From Cyclaneusma minus (lineage: Eukaryota > Ascomycota > Leotiomycetes > Marthamycetales > Marthamycetaceae), in contig JAKZHN010000001.1 of the NCBI GenBank assembly GCA_037179335.1, positions 1,860,001 to 1,924,000 of the forward strand: DNA of 64,000 bases. Reading direction: 5' to 3'. Positions within the stretch are counted from its first letter, which is position 1. The number at the start of each line of letters is the position of its first letter. Under the pieces are notes generated by a model. It was not told the DNA's origin, made no database searches, and saw only the letters and a list, made by a program, of their open reading frames with translations. The position numbers and the translations under genes were made by a program. This document shows positions 10,331-22,196 of the stretch, piece by piece.

Positions 10331-12483
10331 GGTGGTGGGAACACTGATGGTTTTGTGTAGCCGGTGGTTGGATGCGGATTCTAAGTATTCCGAGAAAGTG
10401 GAGATTGGTGCTTGCAGGTGATTTCTGGTCGTCCTGATACAAGAAAATGGATGAGCGGAAGATCTGAAGATGGTGATTTTGAGTGTTGGAAGTTGGAGAC
10501 GAGCGGGTGTTCGTATGGATTTTTTTGGGAGGAAAACTATGCCCTCAAGCCTTCGGTCGAAGACGGGTTTTCGCCAAGTGAAAGCTCCTCGCTTGATCCG
10601 TAGTCGTAGTTGTACGGATAAATGTGGTGGGAGGTGTGACTGTGTGAGGCTGAAGACCGAATGAATGGATGTGAAGATGTGGTCGGATATTGGAGGTTTC
10701 TTACGGCTGACGTTGGAGATGGCACGTGGAAGTTGGGCACTTATGCGGCGGAGTCCCAGCGAGTAAGGTAGAGATTCGAGTAGTCAAGCATTAAAATTCT
10801 GTAGACTCATGCTATAAATTTTATGACGATAGCGCCGTATTGTTGCAAAGTGAAGCTGGTTTCTTGGATGCGATTGTGAAAGAGGCATAGACCGGCGAAA
10901 CCACGGCAAATCGGAAAAACATGTTCCCTGAGCTGGGCAGACTTTGTTCTTCGGTTGACGGTCGAAAGCGACACCATTCATCAAAATATTCGTGACTCCG
11001 CACTATTCTCCCAAGCGATTTTACACTCGCAGTCTCGGATCTCGCTACCAATGCCTCGACGAGCTCCGAATTCTGTAAACTTCTCGCAAGTGACAATGTT
11101 TTTGTCGTCAGCCCGGACGCTGGCGTTTCCAATCATATACCGCAAAGAAAGCTTTGCTACGAGAATTCTACATCATCTCTCGAAGAAGTTTTGTGCTCGC
11201 AGTCTTAGATTGTACCTTTAACACCTTAAGGATGAGATAAAAGACCAGGACCTTGATGGCGATTGGCCAATCTGCGAATGTTGGGACGTGCAAAGCAGAG
11301 CTATAAAGGGTAGAGCCTTAAGCTCTACCCTGCGCTCCCTTTCGGAACCCCTCGAGTGCTAGCACTTCACCAACCCCGGTGAACCGACAGCGAAAACACT
11401 CATTGTGTACTGTGAGGGGGTGGTAGCGTGCGGTGAGTTTAGGAAATCTTGGCCAAGGGATTATTGGCAGACATGGAAGACGCTCGGGAACTTGCGGTGC
11501 GGGAAGACCCTCTCAATAGGTCGGGTGAATCGTCGCTCGCTTTGAAATTTGCGGTTAAGTGCAATTTTGACCGCGTTACCACCCTTCTTGTCTTTAGAGT
11601 AAAGTCAAGCGAGCAGCGACTCGACAAACCCTCGAATATGGCCTTTAAAGAAAAGAAGCGGTGAGATGGCGTGAAATTGGGAGACTGGTGTAAAGTGAGC
11701 GGAGTGGGTGCAAGCGAGAGTAAACGGTGAAATATACAGTGAGTGGCGTGAAGTAGAGTGAATGATGGGTAATCCCTGAACTCAGAACCGGTAGAAAGCT
11801 CGGGGCGTGTGAGGTAGAGAGAGCGATGGAGGTTTGTAAAGTAATGTGAAGGAAATTGGTGAGAACATAGAAGTGAGAATGACAAGTAATAAACTAGTAA
11901 GGGGTAGTGAGACTGGTCAAAGGAGGACAGGGTGAAGTAAAAAGGAACGAACAATGGGAGACTCGAGAAACGGCGATACATTGTGAGGCTGGTGTGAAGT
12001 TGTGAGAGTGGTGATAAACTGGGACAACACTAGAGATTGCATGAACTGGTGGGACAACCTGCGACTGAGTAGATCCCCCCCAATGACAATCACAGTTCAC
12101 AATCATCAGCTTGTTTACGGGTGTGGTTTCATGTATTCATGTGAATATTCAATGAGCGTAGTATGTAGCGCATTCCCGACCTCCATGCAACGATGTCAAG
12201 CAAGCAGAAAGCGACAGAAATACCCAGTATCTATGCAAAAGTCCGTCCGTCTTAACGAAAACCAAGAGCTCAACGCAGGCAAGCCTTTGATCTGATCGTC
12301 CCAACTAGCGACCACCCCCAGGAAGTTGAATCATCATCGTCGTGGCTGTAGTATAGTCGCTGGTAGTGGTATCGGCGAGGTGGTTGATGGCGAGATGAGG
12401 AGGGCAGGGAAGGCGTAAGGTGGTGGGGCGGAAGTTGGGATGTGAGGTCGAGGTTGAGGTTGGAGTTCTGATGAGGAGGGAAC
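10331..12483. other. 2.15-kb spacer with G-rich, quasi-repetitive DNA
   Basis: No gene is supported here. About 11640-12010 is a purine-rich, loosely repeating GTGAAGTGAG-like stretch whose long open frame on the other strand (11981 to 11439) has low-complexity Ser/Leu/His composition and is probably spurious. A perfect hairpin occurs at 11307-11331 (listed separately). Confidence 0.4.
11307..11331. other. Perfect 10-bp inverted repeat
   Basis: AGGGTAGAGC, loop CTTAA, GCTCTACCCT; preceded directly by CTATAA. It could be a structured RNA element or a protein-binding palindrome; function unknown. Confidence 0.6.
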
Positions 12484-12707
12484 TTAGTGCTGTGGATGTG
12501 TTAGTATTACGGAGGTTGTGGTTGTGTAGAAGCTTTGGGGTTGATGATGGAGTTGAAATATGAATATACCCAGTTCTATTGACAAGATGGTGGTGAGGGG
12601 AAAGTATGTCGGAGAATAGATCGAGATGATAAGCTTACCTTGCAGCAGGAGCAGCCAGTGCAGCCTGCAGTGCAGGAGCAGGATTTGCAAGAGCAGTCGC
12701 CAGCCAT
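12484..12707 (-). CDS. Metallothionein, 24 aa, two exons
   Basis: Exon 1 is 12639..12707 (23 codons) and exon 2 is 12484..12489 (CAC TAA). Exon 1 begins MAGDCSCKSCSCTAGC and ends CTGCSCCK; with the final His the chain has 24 residues and eight Cys (5, 7, 10, 12, 16, 19, 21, 22) in C-x-C, C-x2-C and CC arrangements. It should bind Cu(I) or other thiophilic ions, as do the ~25-residue metallothioneins of Neurospora and Agaricus. The 149-nt intron starts GTAAGC and ends TACTAACACATCCACAG, a perfect branch site, so the splice is credible although it adds just one codon. A TATA-like GAATATAAGT lies about 125 bp upstream of the ATG. It is too short for most gene callers. Confidence 0.78.
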
Positions 12708-15700
12708 GATGAAGATTGGTTTGGGGGGTTTCGAAAAACGAAGAAGGTTGTTTGGAGTAGTTGTTGTTTGTTTGGAAGATTGAGATGCTTGTGGATGATG
12801 AGAGCAAAAACGGGAGGGAAAAGGGTCTGTACTTATATTCAAAGCTGCCAAGAAATGTGAAAGGTATACCATTGTAAATGTTAAGTTCTTCAGCAAGCCT
12901 GAGCAAGGGCTCGACGGGCCAAGTGTGGGGGATTAGCACCGATCGGTCTCGTAATGGGATCCATCATACGGCAGGGATGGTGGCTACGACCGGCTATCCA
13001 ATACCAGACATGTATCAGGATCAGGAGTGAGTGGGTGAGTGGGCTGTTCGTCTGACTGGAGCACCTCAAAGTTCAAAGCTCATAGCTCGAGGCTTGGCCA
13101 ATGGGAGATAGAGAGAGGAAAGAGGAGTACCGGGGATTGAAGAACTCGTGACGCTGTTAGTTGCTGGTGATCTGCGCTGTCGGGCTGATGATGGGAGGTC
13201 AGGGCGGTAAGATCCTTGACAGCTGCAGCATTAGGACAGGGGTATCTTTTGGGATCGAAGGGAGCCTTGTGGCTTGCTAAGGCTTAGCATGTGGTAGCAC
13301 CGAGCTGCCAGAATGATAGGTCCGAGGACTTGTCCGAAAGAACTAGGTAGGACCGAATTCCTTGAGGCTGGCCTGCAGTTCTTCACGGAAGACGCCGGTT
13401 GTTTCATGGAGTTGGGTGCATATACAGTAAGTAAATTTTGATATACGGAATGGGGGTGGAGAGAGACACGTAGGACTGCATATGCAGGACGAACAGGATT
13501 TGGAGTGGGTTTTGGGTTATCTGCAGGATTCTAGAGGGGCTGTTCGCAAATCCAGAGGCATTCAAGGGGTGAGGGGCTTTTGCGGCTTCTGAGACGATTG
13601 GATAGATAGGAGCCGTACTTTGCTTGGCGAAATCCTCGAGTCCGCTGTTAACGCCATATTTAGATTAGAGATGGGTGTGATGCACATGGCTAGCCTTACT
13701 AGTTCGGTTGGCTCAGAGCTCATGCATGTGATGACAGCCATCACTTAGCCAGATCTGTACTGAAGCTTTAGCCAACCACACTTTACTGATATCCGCGAGA
13801 AACTTCCAGTCGAAGGAAGCTTTCGGGACGGTTGTCACTTGATGCTTGTTCCACCTTGAACTTGACGGTGAGGAGTCTAGACAATTGGTTTTGGGCGCTG
13901 AGCTGAGTTTGACAGCGCACCTTCGAAGTCAAGTCAAGGTCTCGAAACGAGATCTCGATGCTCGGTTGAGCTGAGCCATCGAAGTGCTTTACGTCGATTG
14001 AAAGATCGTGTGATGTCACCAAGATAACAACTACACATTCCGTTAGTTACCTACTTCATCACTTCCCACTGCTCGAGGCTGTGTTTCGTAAATCAGCTCA
14101 CTCATTTGAAGTTGCAGCAGACTGTCATGGGTATCAGTCAGTATGTTAGTAAAGAGATTATCGAGCAAGCGGGGTTGAGGTCAAACCGCAACTCCTTTTC
14201 CAGGTTTCCTTACCATTCTCCTTCCAAGTCTGGTTGCCGGTCGCGTGACTTGCCAATAGTTCCATGGTATTGCATAAAATAGCGCGCCTATTATTAGCGG
14301 AGCTCTCCATCTGCATCACGACTTTGTTTGAAATCATTCACTGTTGGGAAACATATTAGTATCTTTATTCTCTCCTTGCCGTTCTGACGACGGCAGCGCT
14401 ACTACACCGCCGACGGAAACATGAACCACATGTCCTCTTCTTTCTTTGATGGAGGCAAATCTCAATCGTGGACAGCCTCGTCAACGGTCTTCGTCTTGCT
14501 TGTGTACTCGGTTGCTCACTGTGTTAGTTCGAGTTGCAGTTGTTGGACCGCAGACCCGAAAGAATACACCCTTCTGAGGATGTGGCGCTCGTTTTTCTCG
14601 TCACTGGCGCGTGGTATTTCGTTGAGGAGGTATCGCTAGATGGGGCCGTAGGCATGTCTCTTCACTTGTTGATGAATAGAAACTTCTATTCGGGATGTTT
14701 TTTTTTGTCAAAGTTGAGGTTATGTAAGTACTTCTGATCGAGTGTACGGTCGATGGAGAATCTTTCAGTCGGTGGTGAGGTTGAGCAGGAAGAATGAAAA
14801 GGCGAAGGTGCTGAGGTTGTTTGTCAAGATGGCATCGGACTTCGTGTATGTGCCGGTGATGAGCTCATGTTTTGTTATCGGAACAGGATCAAGGAGGGCT
14901 GTCGTCGAGTCAACGCTCAGTCGAAGTTCTCTTCCCCAAGACCAGTGCGCCAGTGCCACGATACATACCTGGTGAATGGACGGAGTCTGGAGTTCCACCA
15001 GCATGATTGCTTTCTGAGGTCCACCGGGTTCTCATACCAGTGGGAGATGATCAGAAAGTGCTGGTCCATCCGCAGATTCTGCGAAGACACTTTCACGGAC
15101 AGGACCGGGAAGGGATTCCTCGGATTGGTTTCCTCCAAAGAGAGTGGAAGCCCCGAGATGTGAGAAGTACAAAGCAAAGTCGTGAAAGTTGCTCGACGGT
15201 GTCGCTGATCAAGGTAGCGGATACTTGATGTCTCCGCTGTGTCGCCTGGGTATTCGAGGTGCACATGGACACTACATCTTCGATTTCCGAGCCGATCGTG
15301 GACCCATGGTTGCTTTTGGCAATGTCGACACTTTTGGGAGCCTACTCTAGGAGATCTTTGCAGAAGGGTGGGAGGGGGAAGCTTTAAGTCTTGGTTCCCC
15401 GCGACACCTTGGTAGGTAGCTCATTTCCACCCCCTTCCAACATAGCCATGACGCGCCCACAACATAAGCACGAAAATCGCCGTTGAAACAGAGTTTGAGA
15501 ATTGAGAACTTCCGATTGGTCTCTTTGGAATTGTTAAAGAAGTCAGTATGCAGGTGAGCAAGTTTCTGCGAGTCGAATCTCTCAAGCAGGCACCCTAGCC
15601 ATCCAAACCTGAGCTTCAGCCCCACACGCTTCGAAGGACCATCAAATATAGTCGGTACTACGTTCCTTGGAAGTGATCCAAGGGAAAATGAAAAACGATA

Positions 15701-16518
15701 CGGTGAGTATTGTAAAAAGGTCTTCATGGCATCCCGAGCAAGTTGAATGGCATGTTTGAGAATGCATATCAGATAGCAGGATCTTCAGTACTTACAGGGA
15801 GAATTATCTTCATCAAACCATGCTAAAAGAAGGAGCAAAGAAAGAGAATTCCAAAAAGTCTAGAACTGTGAGAAATGAGTGGGAATTGATGGTATGGCGC
15901 GGCAATGTAAAATTTTCGGAAGGGGTAGGTAAGAGGGGGTCGATCGAGGTCGGCAGAGGGGGGCGGACGCTGGGTTGATGTGCAGCAAAGTACCAGCGAA
16001 AATCGCAGGGATATGATTGTTTCCTCAAAGGCTCTCTCTTGTTGATAGCTGGACATTGATGTGGGTGCGGCGGAGATTTCTGACAATCGGCAGTGAACAT
16101 GCGGGTGGTAGAGGTGCGTAGTTCTCACTTCTCGGTTCTTCTGTCATTTGCGGATGGCTTCTCGAGATTCCCGAAAACTTCTCAGATACGGATGGCTGTC
16201 TCAAGATCAAACACTCTTCTCATTCTTGCGAAGCTTCTCATCGGGGTGCCTTTGATAGATCAAAAGTGTCTACAACCATGTCTTACCTGTCTCTTTGGGA
16301 ACAACAGAAAATACTAGACACTGTGTATCATGGACTGCCAACGATGCATCACATACGCTTCTAGTACATTTACACATCTTCACTTCCTTCAAGCAGGACT
16401 TAAGAAACTTCTCTCCTCCCAGACAGGAAATCGCATGCATAAATGACTCGAAAGCTCGGTAAATTTTCTCTCACAGCTATGGCGACTTCCCACCACATAT
16501 AAAGCCACCGCCCGCCCA
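12708..16518. other. 3.8-kb gene-poor spacer
   Basis: I find no gene I can support. Several overlapping open frames around 14420-15730 on both strands have no family resemblance and no clear splice structure. The stretch may hold promoters for the metallothionein (left end) and the membrane protein (right end). Confidence 0.35.
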
Positions 16519-16974
16519 ATGACCTCCCACCAATCCTTCATCACCAAAGTCACCAACTGGTCCGCAACCTCATCTCCCACCCCGGGAAACTCCTCCACCC
16601 AAGACCACCATCACACTTTCCTCCTCGCCGTCGTCATCATGCTCATCACCTCACCCATCCTCTGGCTACTCTACCACATCATCCGCCTAATCTACAACCA
16701 TGTCAACGAAAAGTCCACCAAGCATCAGGGCAATCGCATTCTGAGTCTCGAAGAGGAGCAACAGCGAAGAGCCGAGATGAACGAGGCTATTCTCAAAACC
16801 TTCAGGGAGAGACAGTCTAGACCATATAGTGGTGGATACCGTTACGATGAAATGACAATCACAGGGCCTGTCGAACTTCCGAATACGGAGGCTAGAGATA
16901 TTTCAAAGGCTTCGGGGATTCTACTAGGCAGATCGGATGATCTGGCAGAACATCCTACTTTGTGGCTGCCGTGA
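16519..16974 (+). CDS. Small single-pass membrane protein, 151 aa, unknown function
   Basis: Not recognised. The N-terminal ~32 residues are polar and Ser/Thr-rich with potential N-glycosylation sites (NWS, NSS). One long hydrophobic helix follows, HTFLLAVVIMLITSPILWLL and onwards, at about residues 33-60. The C-terminal ~90 residues are charged, with an EEEQQRRAEMNEAILKTF helix, and look cytosolic. TATAAAG lies about 20 bp before the ATG (16498-16504), so the transcript leader would be very short or the true start lies elsewhere. Single exon. Confidence 0.55.
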   Translation: MTSHQSFITKVTNWSATSSPTPGNSSTQDHHHTFLLAVVIMLITSPILWLLYHIIRLIYNHVNEKSTKHQGNRILSLEEEQQRRAEMNEAILKTFRERQSRPYSGGYRYDEMTITGPVELPNTEARDISKASGILLGRSDDLAEHPTLWLP

Positions 16975-18525
16975 GGCCGGCAAGCAGCCAGAGAGAACAC
17001 GGCGGGGAATTCGATACCGGTGGCTCGCAAGCAGTTAGTCTTTCGACATTTGGACAGGGTCTGAGGATATATCTCTTGCACACAGCCATGGTCTTGATAC
17101 ATAGCAAAGTCTCGCCGCTCTGTAGATAGTCAAGTCGATAAGCTCCATACTATCTACCTACATATTGACTTGAAATTTTCAGATATTGATTCCGCTTGGC
17201 TTGTGATATTAGCCTACCTCTCTTGAGTGAGCAAATATGGCTTTTAGATGAATAACAAGTCCCTGTCTGGATGTACACTTCGTTATATACAACCCAGTCT
17301 CCGAGAGCAATTCCATACGCTCCTTTTCAATTTCCTCCTACCAGGTCTCTTTTTCCCCCATTTCCCATTTCCCATTTCCCGTTTGCCTCTTCCCCCCTCC
17401 CCGTCCATCACAACCCCACGCGCTTTCCTCACATCCTCACATCTTCACCCCCCACTCCACCTTCTCCTACCCTCATCGCCAATTCACCATTCATCAGTCT
17501 CACAAAAGCCACAAAACCACCAGTGCAAATGGCGCCAGTTGCATCTTGGCCGCGGCCTCACGCTTCCTTCGTCTTGTGGATCGTACTGCTCGTTGATGTT
17601 TTCTGCTGTGGCGTTTCCTGAAAACATTGTGTATTTTCGAAATGTAGAGGGGAAGAGGGAAACGGAGAGGGAGAGAGAGGGATAAAGGGGGTTGTGGTTG
17701 GGTGATAGATAAGGGGTTGGGGAAAGGAAGGAAAGGAAGTAAAAGGCAGGGCTTTGTAGAGATGACGAGAGAAGAGGAGTTTTTTATTTGAGGTGATGGT
17801 GATGCTGGCGGAAGACAGGTCAGGATGACTATGACAAAGGAGGGGATGATGGAGAGGGGGTGCAAACGTGAAGTGTGACGAGAGCAAGCAGTATTGCTTT
17901 GGTGACTTGAAAAACGTCAGGATGATGATGATTCGTCTGCTGATATTTGCAAACACTACTGGGTGTGGTCGAACTAGGATAGCTGGCTTACCAGTCCCTA
18001 AGCAAACGCGTCTCAAAACATTTCAGCTGATCGAAGCAATACACAGTAAGGTATCAAAAGGATGAATGACGAAAGTTTCGCAAAGTAAGAAGCAATTGCA
18101 TTAAGCTCAGAAGTGAAGTAACAGGCCACAATGTAGCTCTCGCTCTCGCCATTCGAACCAAGTGCTCTCCTCCAGTCGCCGAAAAAGGAATGGTCTCTAG
18201 AGATGGGATCCGACCGCCTTGAATCAATGCAAGCATGCGAAAGCTCTGGAATCAGCAAAAGTACGCTGCCCAAGCCGATCTCCCAGTGACACCGGGAGAA
18301 TTTGCTCATGGAAAAAACGCCATAACCCATCCGAAGTGTTGTCCTCCCTAGGCCGTTGCGTCTGATCGATGTCTGTCTTGTAGGTACACGAGCTGCGTCT
18401 CGAAAAATTCGCGTTTACCTCCTATTCGAATCTATGGGGGCATCGAATGTCCGTTTCTTTACCCTCTCGAATACCAGGGCGCTCTCTCTGGTATGGCATG
18501 GTGTGGATGTCGGATGTGGACGCAC
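16975..18525. other. Spacer with CT-rich leader-like DNA
   Basis: 17330-17530 is pyrimidine-rich with a CCCATTT microsatellite near 17355. A 30-codon hydrophobic open frame starts at 17529 after leader-like sequence but is too short to call. Nothing else is supported. Confidence 0.35.
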
Positions 18526-19494
18526 TCAGAGCGACCGCTCACCCCCCTGCATATCCTCACCCAACAACCTTGCAACCAACACATACATAAAGATCGCCGC
18601 CCCAATAACCAAGTACTTATTCCTCGCCAACCAACTCTGCCCCACCTCTCTTGCCGCATGTCCCCCCTCCACCACCGCCCCAATCGCCGCCGTGCTCCCA
18701 CTCGGCCTCCTTCCCAACGCGGCCGCTTGCGGACTACACGCCGTCGTACCTGCGTCCGGCGGCCTCTCTCCCGTCGCCGGATCAATGCGATTCTCCTTCA
18801 TCCACTTCCAATTCTCCTTATCCACCTCGGGCCACTGCGCCCTGAACTTCGCTCCCCCATCGCCTGCCTTCACATTTCCTTTCTGCGTTGTGCCGGAAGC
18901 TTTGAGATGCGAACCGCCGCCGGTGCTATTCCACCAGCGAGTACGTTGAGCGGCCCAGCGACGCTCGGCTTCGGAGGCGCCGACGGAGCCGGTGGTCATT
19001 TCTTCGGAGGTCATGAAGGAGAGGAGGCCGATCAGGATGGTGGAGACTTCCCAGGCGGGGTTGAAGGATTTGGGGTGGAAGTCGGAAATGGAAAGGCAGA
19101 GGCGGGTGGAGGGTTGGAAACGGCCGGAAGGGGTGTGCATGCGGATGGCGGGGGGTGCGAAGGGGTAGTCGGGGGGGAAGGTGAGGGTGCCCCAGTATTG
19201 GCCGTTGTGGTAGGGGGTCTTTTCGGGGCCGGTGATTATGTAGTGCCATCTGTGAGGGAGGGATGTTAGCGGGGGGGCTGAAGAGGGGACTTGCAATAGG
19301 AACGAGGTGAATTACTCGAGGATATTGGATTCAGAGGGGTGGGCTTGGATGTATGGCGGTGGGTTCTCGGCGATGGCTTTGTACTCGCGCGTGAGCTTCA
19401 CAAGTCGTCGATTAGCAGGGGCTCTGTCTAGCATTCCTGGAGTTATTGTGATTGGGACAGTACATACCCTCTTGTGAGCAGCCTTGCTGGCCAT
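18526..19494 (-). CDS. UBC6: ER-anchored ubiquitin-conjugating enzyme E2 UBC6, 276 aa, three exons
   Basis: Exons, in transcript order: 19468..19494 (MASKAAHKR), 19316..19395 (LTREYKAIAENPPPYIQ...NILE) and 18526..19249 (WHYIITGPEKTPY...). The introns are 72 and 66 nt. It transfers ubiquitin to ER-associated degradation substrates with the Doa10 ligase at the ER/nuclear membrane. The UBC fold is clear: TLTFPPDYPFAPPAIRM, the catalytic Cys at residue 87 in RLCLSISDFHP (also Cys87 in yeast), and STILIGLLSFMTSEE. A long variable linker leads to a C-terminal tail anchor, KYLVIGAAIFMYVLVARLL, a few residues before the end. It is divergent from SAM50. Confidence 0.95.
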
Positions 19495-20393
19495 GTTTGC
19501 GGTCTGGTTGGGGATGGGAGGCCGTTGGTCGGAAAGGGTTGATGTGGTCGGGAGGGAAGGCTGAGTTCTTGGGCTGTGGAAAGTGGCGTGCGCAGTGGGC
19601 TCCTTTGTCGGGAAGCGCTGGCACTTTAGGTCGGATGAATTGTAAATCGGGGAGAGGGCTTGTCCTCCAAGCGAATGACGTGCTGCGGTGCGGGTTGTGG
19701 ATTATCGGGAATGGGGAGTCGATGAGAGATGCGGAGGCTGAGCGGAGGGTCGGCGAGAGTTGAGGGCACTGCAGATTGGAGCACGGGTCGCCAATGGCAC
19801 GATGCGTCCGATGTCTTTAGCAGCGAGCCGACGCCACAGATATCAATCTCAGCGCGATGATCGCTATGAAAAGAAGGAGAGGCACCGCCGTCAAAGGACT
19901 CAAATACTTCGAAGGTAGTTACTCAGCTTTTTGTGCAGGCACGCCTATCACACAATAGAGTGTAATTAGGCAGTGAAGATGGTGAGGGGGAAACTGCAGA
20001 CCAATACACAGGATTCGAAATCAAACTCATTTTGACCAAGTTCCTACATGTATTTTCTGTAGAGCCTTGTTGACATGGGCTGTATTGTATCACTCTGGGT
20101 AGTGAGACCCAACTTGGTAGGACCAGCGTTCACTCGAGGCCCAACAAGTTCCTGACGGCACACTCTATTCTTGCTGGATTCACAAGGTCATTGAAGCCGA
20201 TCCAAATGCAGCCACGATAAAGCCTTGAGGCTGAAGGTGTAACGATGGGCTTCTAGTCTGGAAGCTTCGGCCCCGGCCTCCGCTGCCAAGCAAGGCAACA
20301 CCAAAGTTTCGTGAGCTTCCCCGATACGAGCCTGTACGAGCAACCAGCAGCTTCACCGAGCTTCAGCAATTGACCTTCGTGTTTCCGTCAGCC
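19495..20393. promoter_or_regulatory. Shared divergent promoter region UBC6/SAM50
   Basis: This 899-bp spacer lies between the start codons of two divergent genes that both act in organelle-membrane protein handling. I see no additional gene; individual elements cannot be assigned. Confidence 0.5.
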
Positions 20394-22196
20394 ATGGCCT
20401 CCCCAATTGCCGAAGACGATGTAAGATTCCCTTGCTTATAATCATTCCTCCCATTCATTTACTCAAAACCGGCTTAACCATGGCTTCCCACAGGTCTTCG
20501 AGGCCATGCTCAAGAAAGCCGATCCCAAGGCCCAGGAAGAGCGAGAAAAAGCCATCAACGACCGTCTCCAAGCCCAATATGCCCAAGCACAGCGAAATCT
20601 GCTAGACCTGGTATGAAATTACATGTGCCTAGCTACTTTGACGTATGGCAACTAATGCACGGCAGATTGGCAGCAATTCCACATTGCCCGTTACCATCAA
20701 CAGCATCAAAGTCCTTGGAGCAACACGGACACGAAAAGCCTTTCTGGACCGGCTGTTCAGTCCCATCCTGAGCCAGAATGGCGAACCTCCTTATACTTTA
20801 CAAGAAGCACTGGATAAAGTCAGCTCGACGACCGATAGGCTGCGGCAATTGGGTATGCGACATCGCTTTTGCTTATATTCCCTTATCCCTCCTCTCTCTA
20901 TATAAACTCGACAGACCATGAAGCTCGGATGTAGAAGCTCGGATGTAGAACCTCACTAACACACCTTCCCTTCAAGACATCTACAAAGACCCCATATCCG
21001 TCTTCATCGATCGCCCTTCCCCTTCCGACGCCTCATCAACAGCATCCGACATCGACGTATATCTCACCGTCGCCGAAAAGTCCCGCATAACCCTCAAAAC
21101 CGGCACCGACCTAGGTAACACCGAAGGCTCCGCCTATGGCAACCTCCTCCTGCGCAACGTCTTCGGCGGCGCCGAGTCCCTCTCCCTGTCCGCCTCAACC
21201 GGCACACGCACCCGCTCCGCCTACCTGGCCACCTTCTCATCCCCCATCCTCAGCAACCCCAACCTACGTTTCTCCCTCGATGTTTTTTCTTCGAGTACGC
21301 AAAAGCCCTGGGCGAGCCACGAAGAGAGCTTAACAGGCGGATGTGCGAAGTTTTTGTTTGCTACGGGTGAAGGATCGAAACACGAAATCGCGTATCATAA
21401 TATCTGGCGCCAAGTCACAAATCTTTCCGCAAATGCTTCACCGAGCGTAAGAATCGACGCAGGCGATAGCAATAAATCTTCCTTGACGCATACCTTTATG
21501 AAAGATGCGCGAAACCATCCACTTTTACCTTCGCGGGGATATATGATGCGCACCGTGTCCGAACTCGCTGGCTGGGGTCCACTCACAGGGGATGTATCGT
21601 TTTTGAAATCGACCGCTGAGGCATCCGGCGCAGTGCCTATTATGGGCACCGATAGTGGCATTTCGCTGACCGCCGGCTTACGTGCCGGCGTGATGGTTTC
21701 CTTACCATTAGGCTTCAGCAGTTCAGGCGCGCAGCCATCGCGAATAAACGATCGCTTTACCCTCGGTGGTCCAACCGACGTGCGTGGTTTCAAACAAGCC
21801 GGTCTAGGCCCGCGTGATGGCCCTGATGCGCTGGGTGGTGATGTGTTTTGTGCCGGTTCGGCAAATTTGTTACTTCCTGTGCCGAGGGCTGGGAAGGATA
21901 CGCCGCTTAGGTTTCAGATCTTCGCAAACGGGGGACGATTGCTTGCGCTGAACAATGATGGGGGTGAAAAGGACGGGGGGCAGGGGGCGTTGAATGGAAA
22001 GCAAGTGAGAAATGCGCTAATGGGAACGATGAAGGAGCTGGGTAATGGATTACCGAGCTTGTCGGCGGGTGTGGGACTAGTTTATGCACATCCGGTGGCG
22101 AGGTTTGAGCTGAATTTTGCGCTGCCGGTTGTGGTGAGGAAAGGGGAGGAGGCGAGGAAGGGGGTGCAGTTTGGGGTGGGGGTTGACTTTTTGTGA
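20394..22196 (+). CDS. SAM50: SAM50/Tob55 mitochondrial outer-membrane beta-barrel assembly protein, 516 aa, four exons
   Basis: Exons are 20394..20420, 20494..20610, 20666..20852 and 20977..22196; all junctions keep frame (MASPIAEDD / VFEAML.. / IGSNSTLPVTINSIKVLG.. / (D)IYKDPISVFID..). It is the core of the SAM complex, inserting beta-barrel precursors such as porin and Tom40. A POTRA-like domain spans roughly residues 45-130, followed by the Omp85 barrel: strands such as LRNVFGGAESLSLSAS, the FTLGGPTDVRGFKQAGLGPR segment near the conserved loop-6 region, and a terminal strand ending GVQFGVGVDFL. The last intron has a clear CTAAC branch site. The length matches filamentous-fungal SAM50. Confidence 0.93.

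Noticed and set aside
11439..11981. 180-codon minus-strand frame
   Set aside because: Low-complexity Ser/Leu/His/Tyr composition from purine-rich quasi-repeats; no splice or domain support.
14742..15264. Overlapping frames on both strands, one with VLIPVGDDQKVLVHPQILRR resembling a BTB start
   Set aside because: The resemblance is a few residues only, and no BTB core or splice structure follows.
17529..17621. 30-codon hydrophobic frame after a CT-rich leader
   Set aside because: Too short and without homology; could be an upstream frame or chance.
18493..19269. 258-codon plus-strand frame across UBC6
   Set aside because: Antisense to the E2 domain and tail anchor; Gly/Arg-rich shadow.
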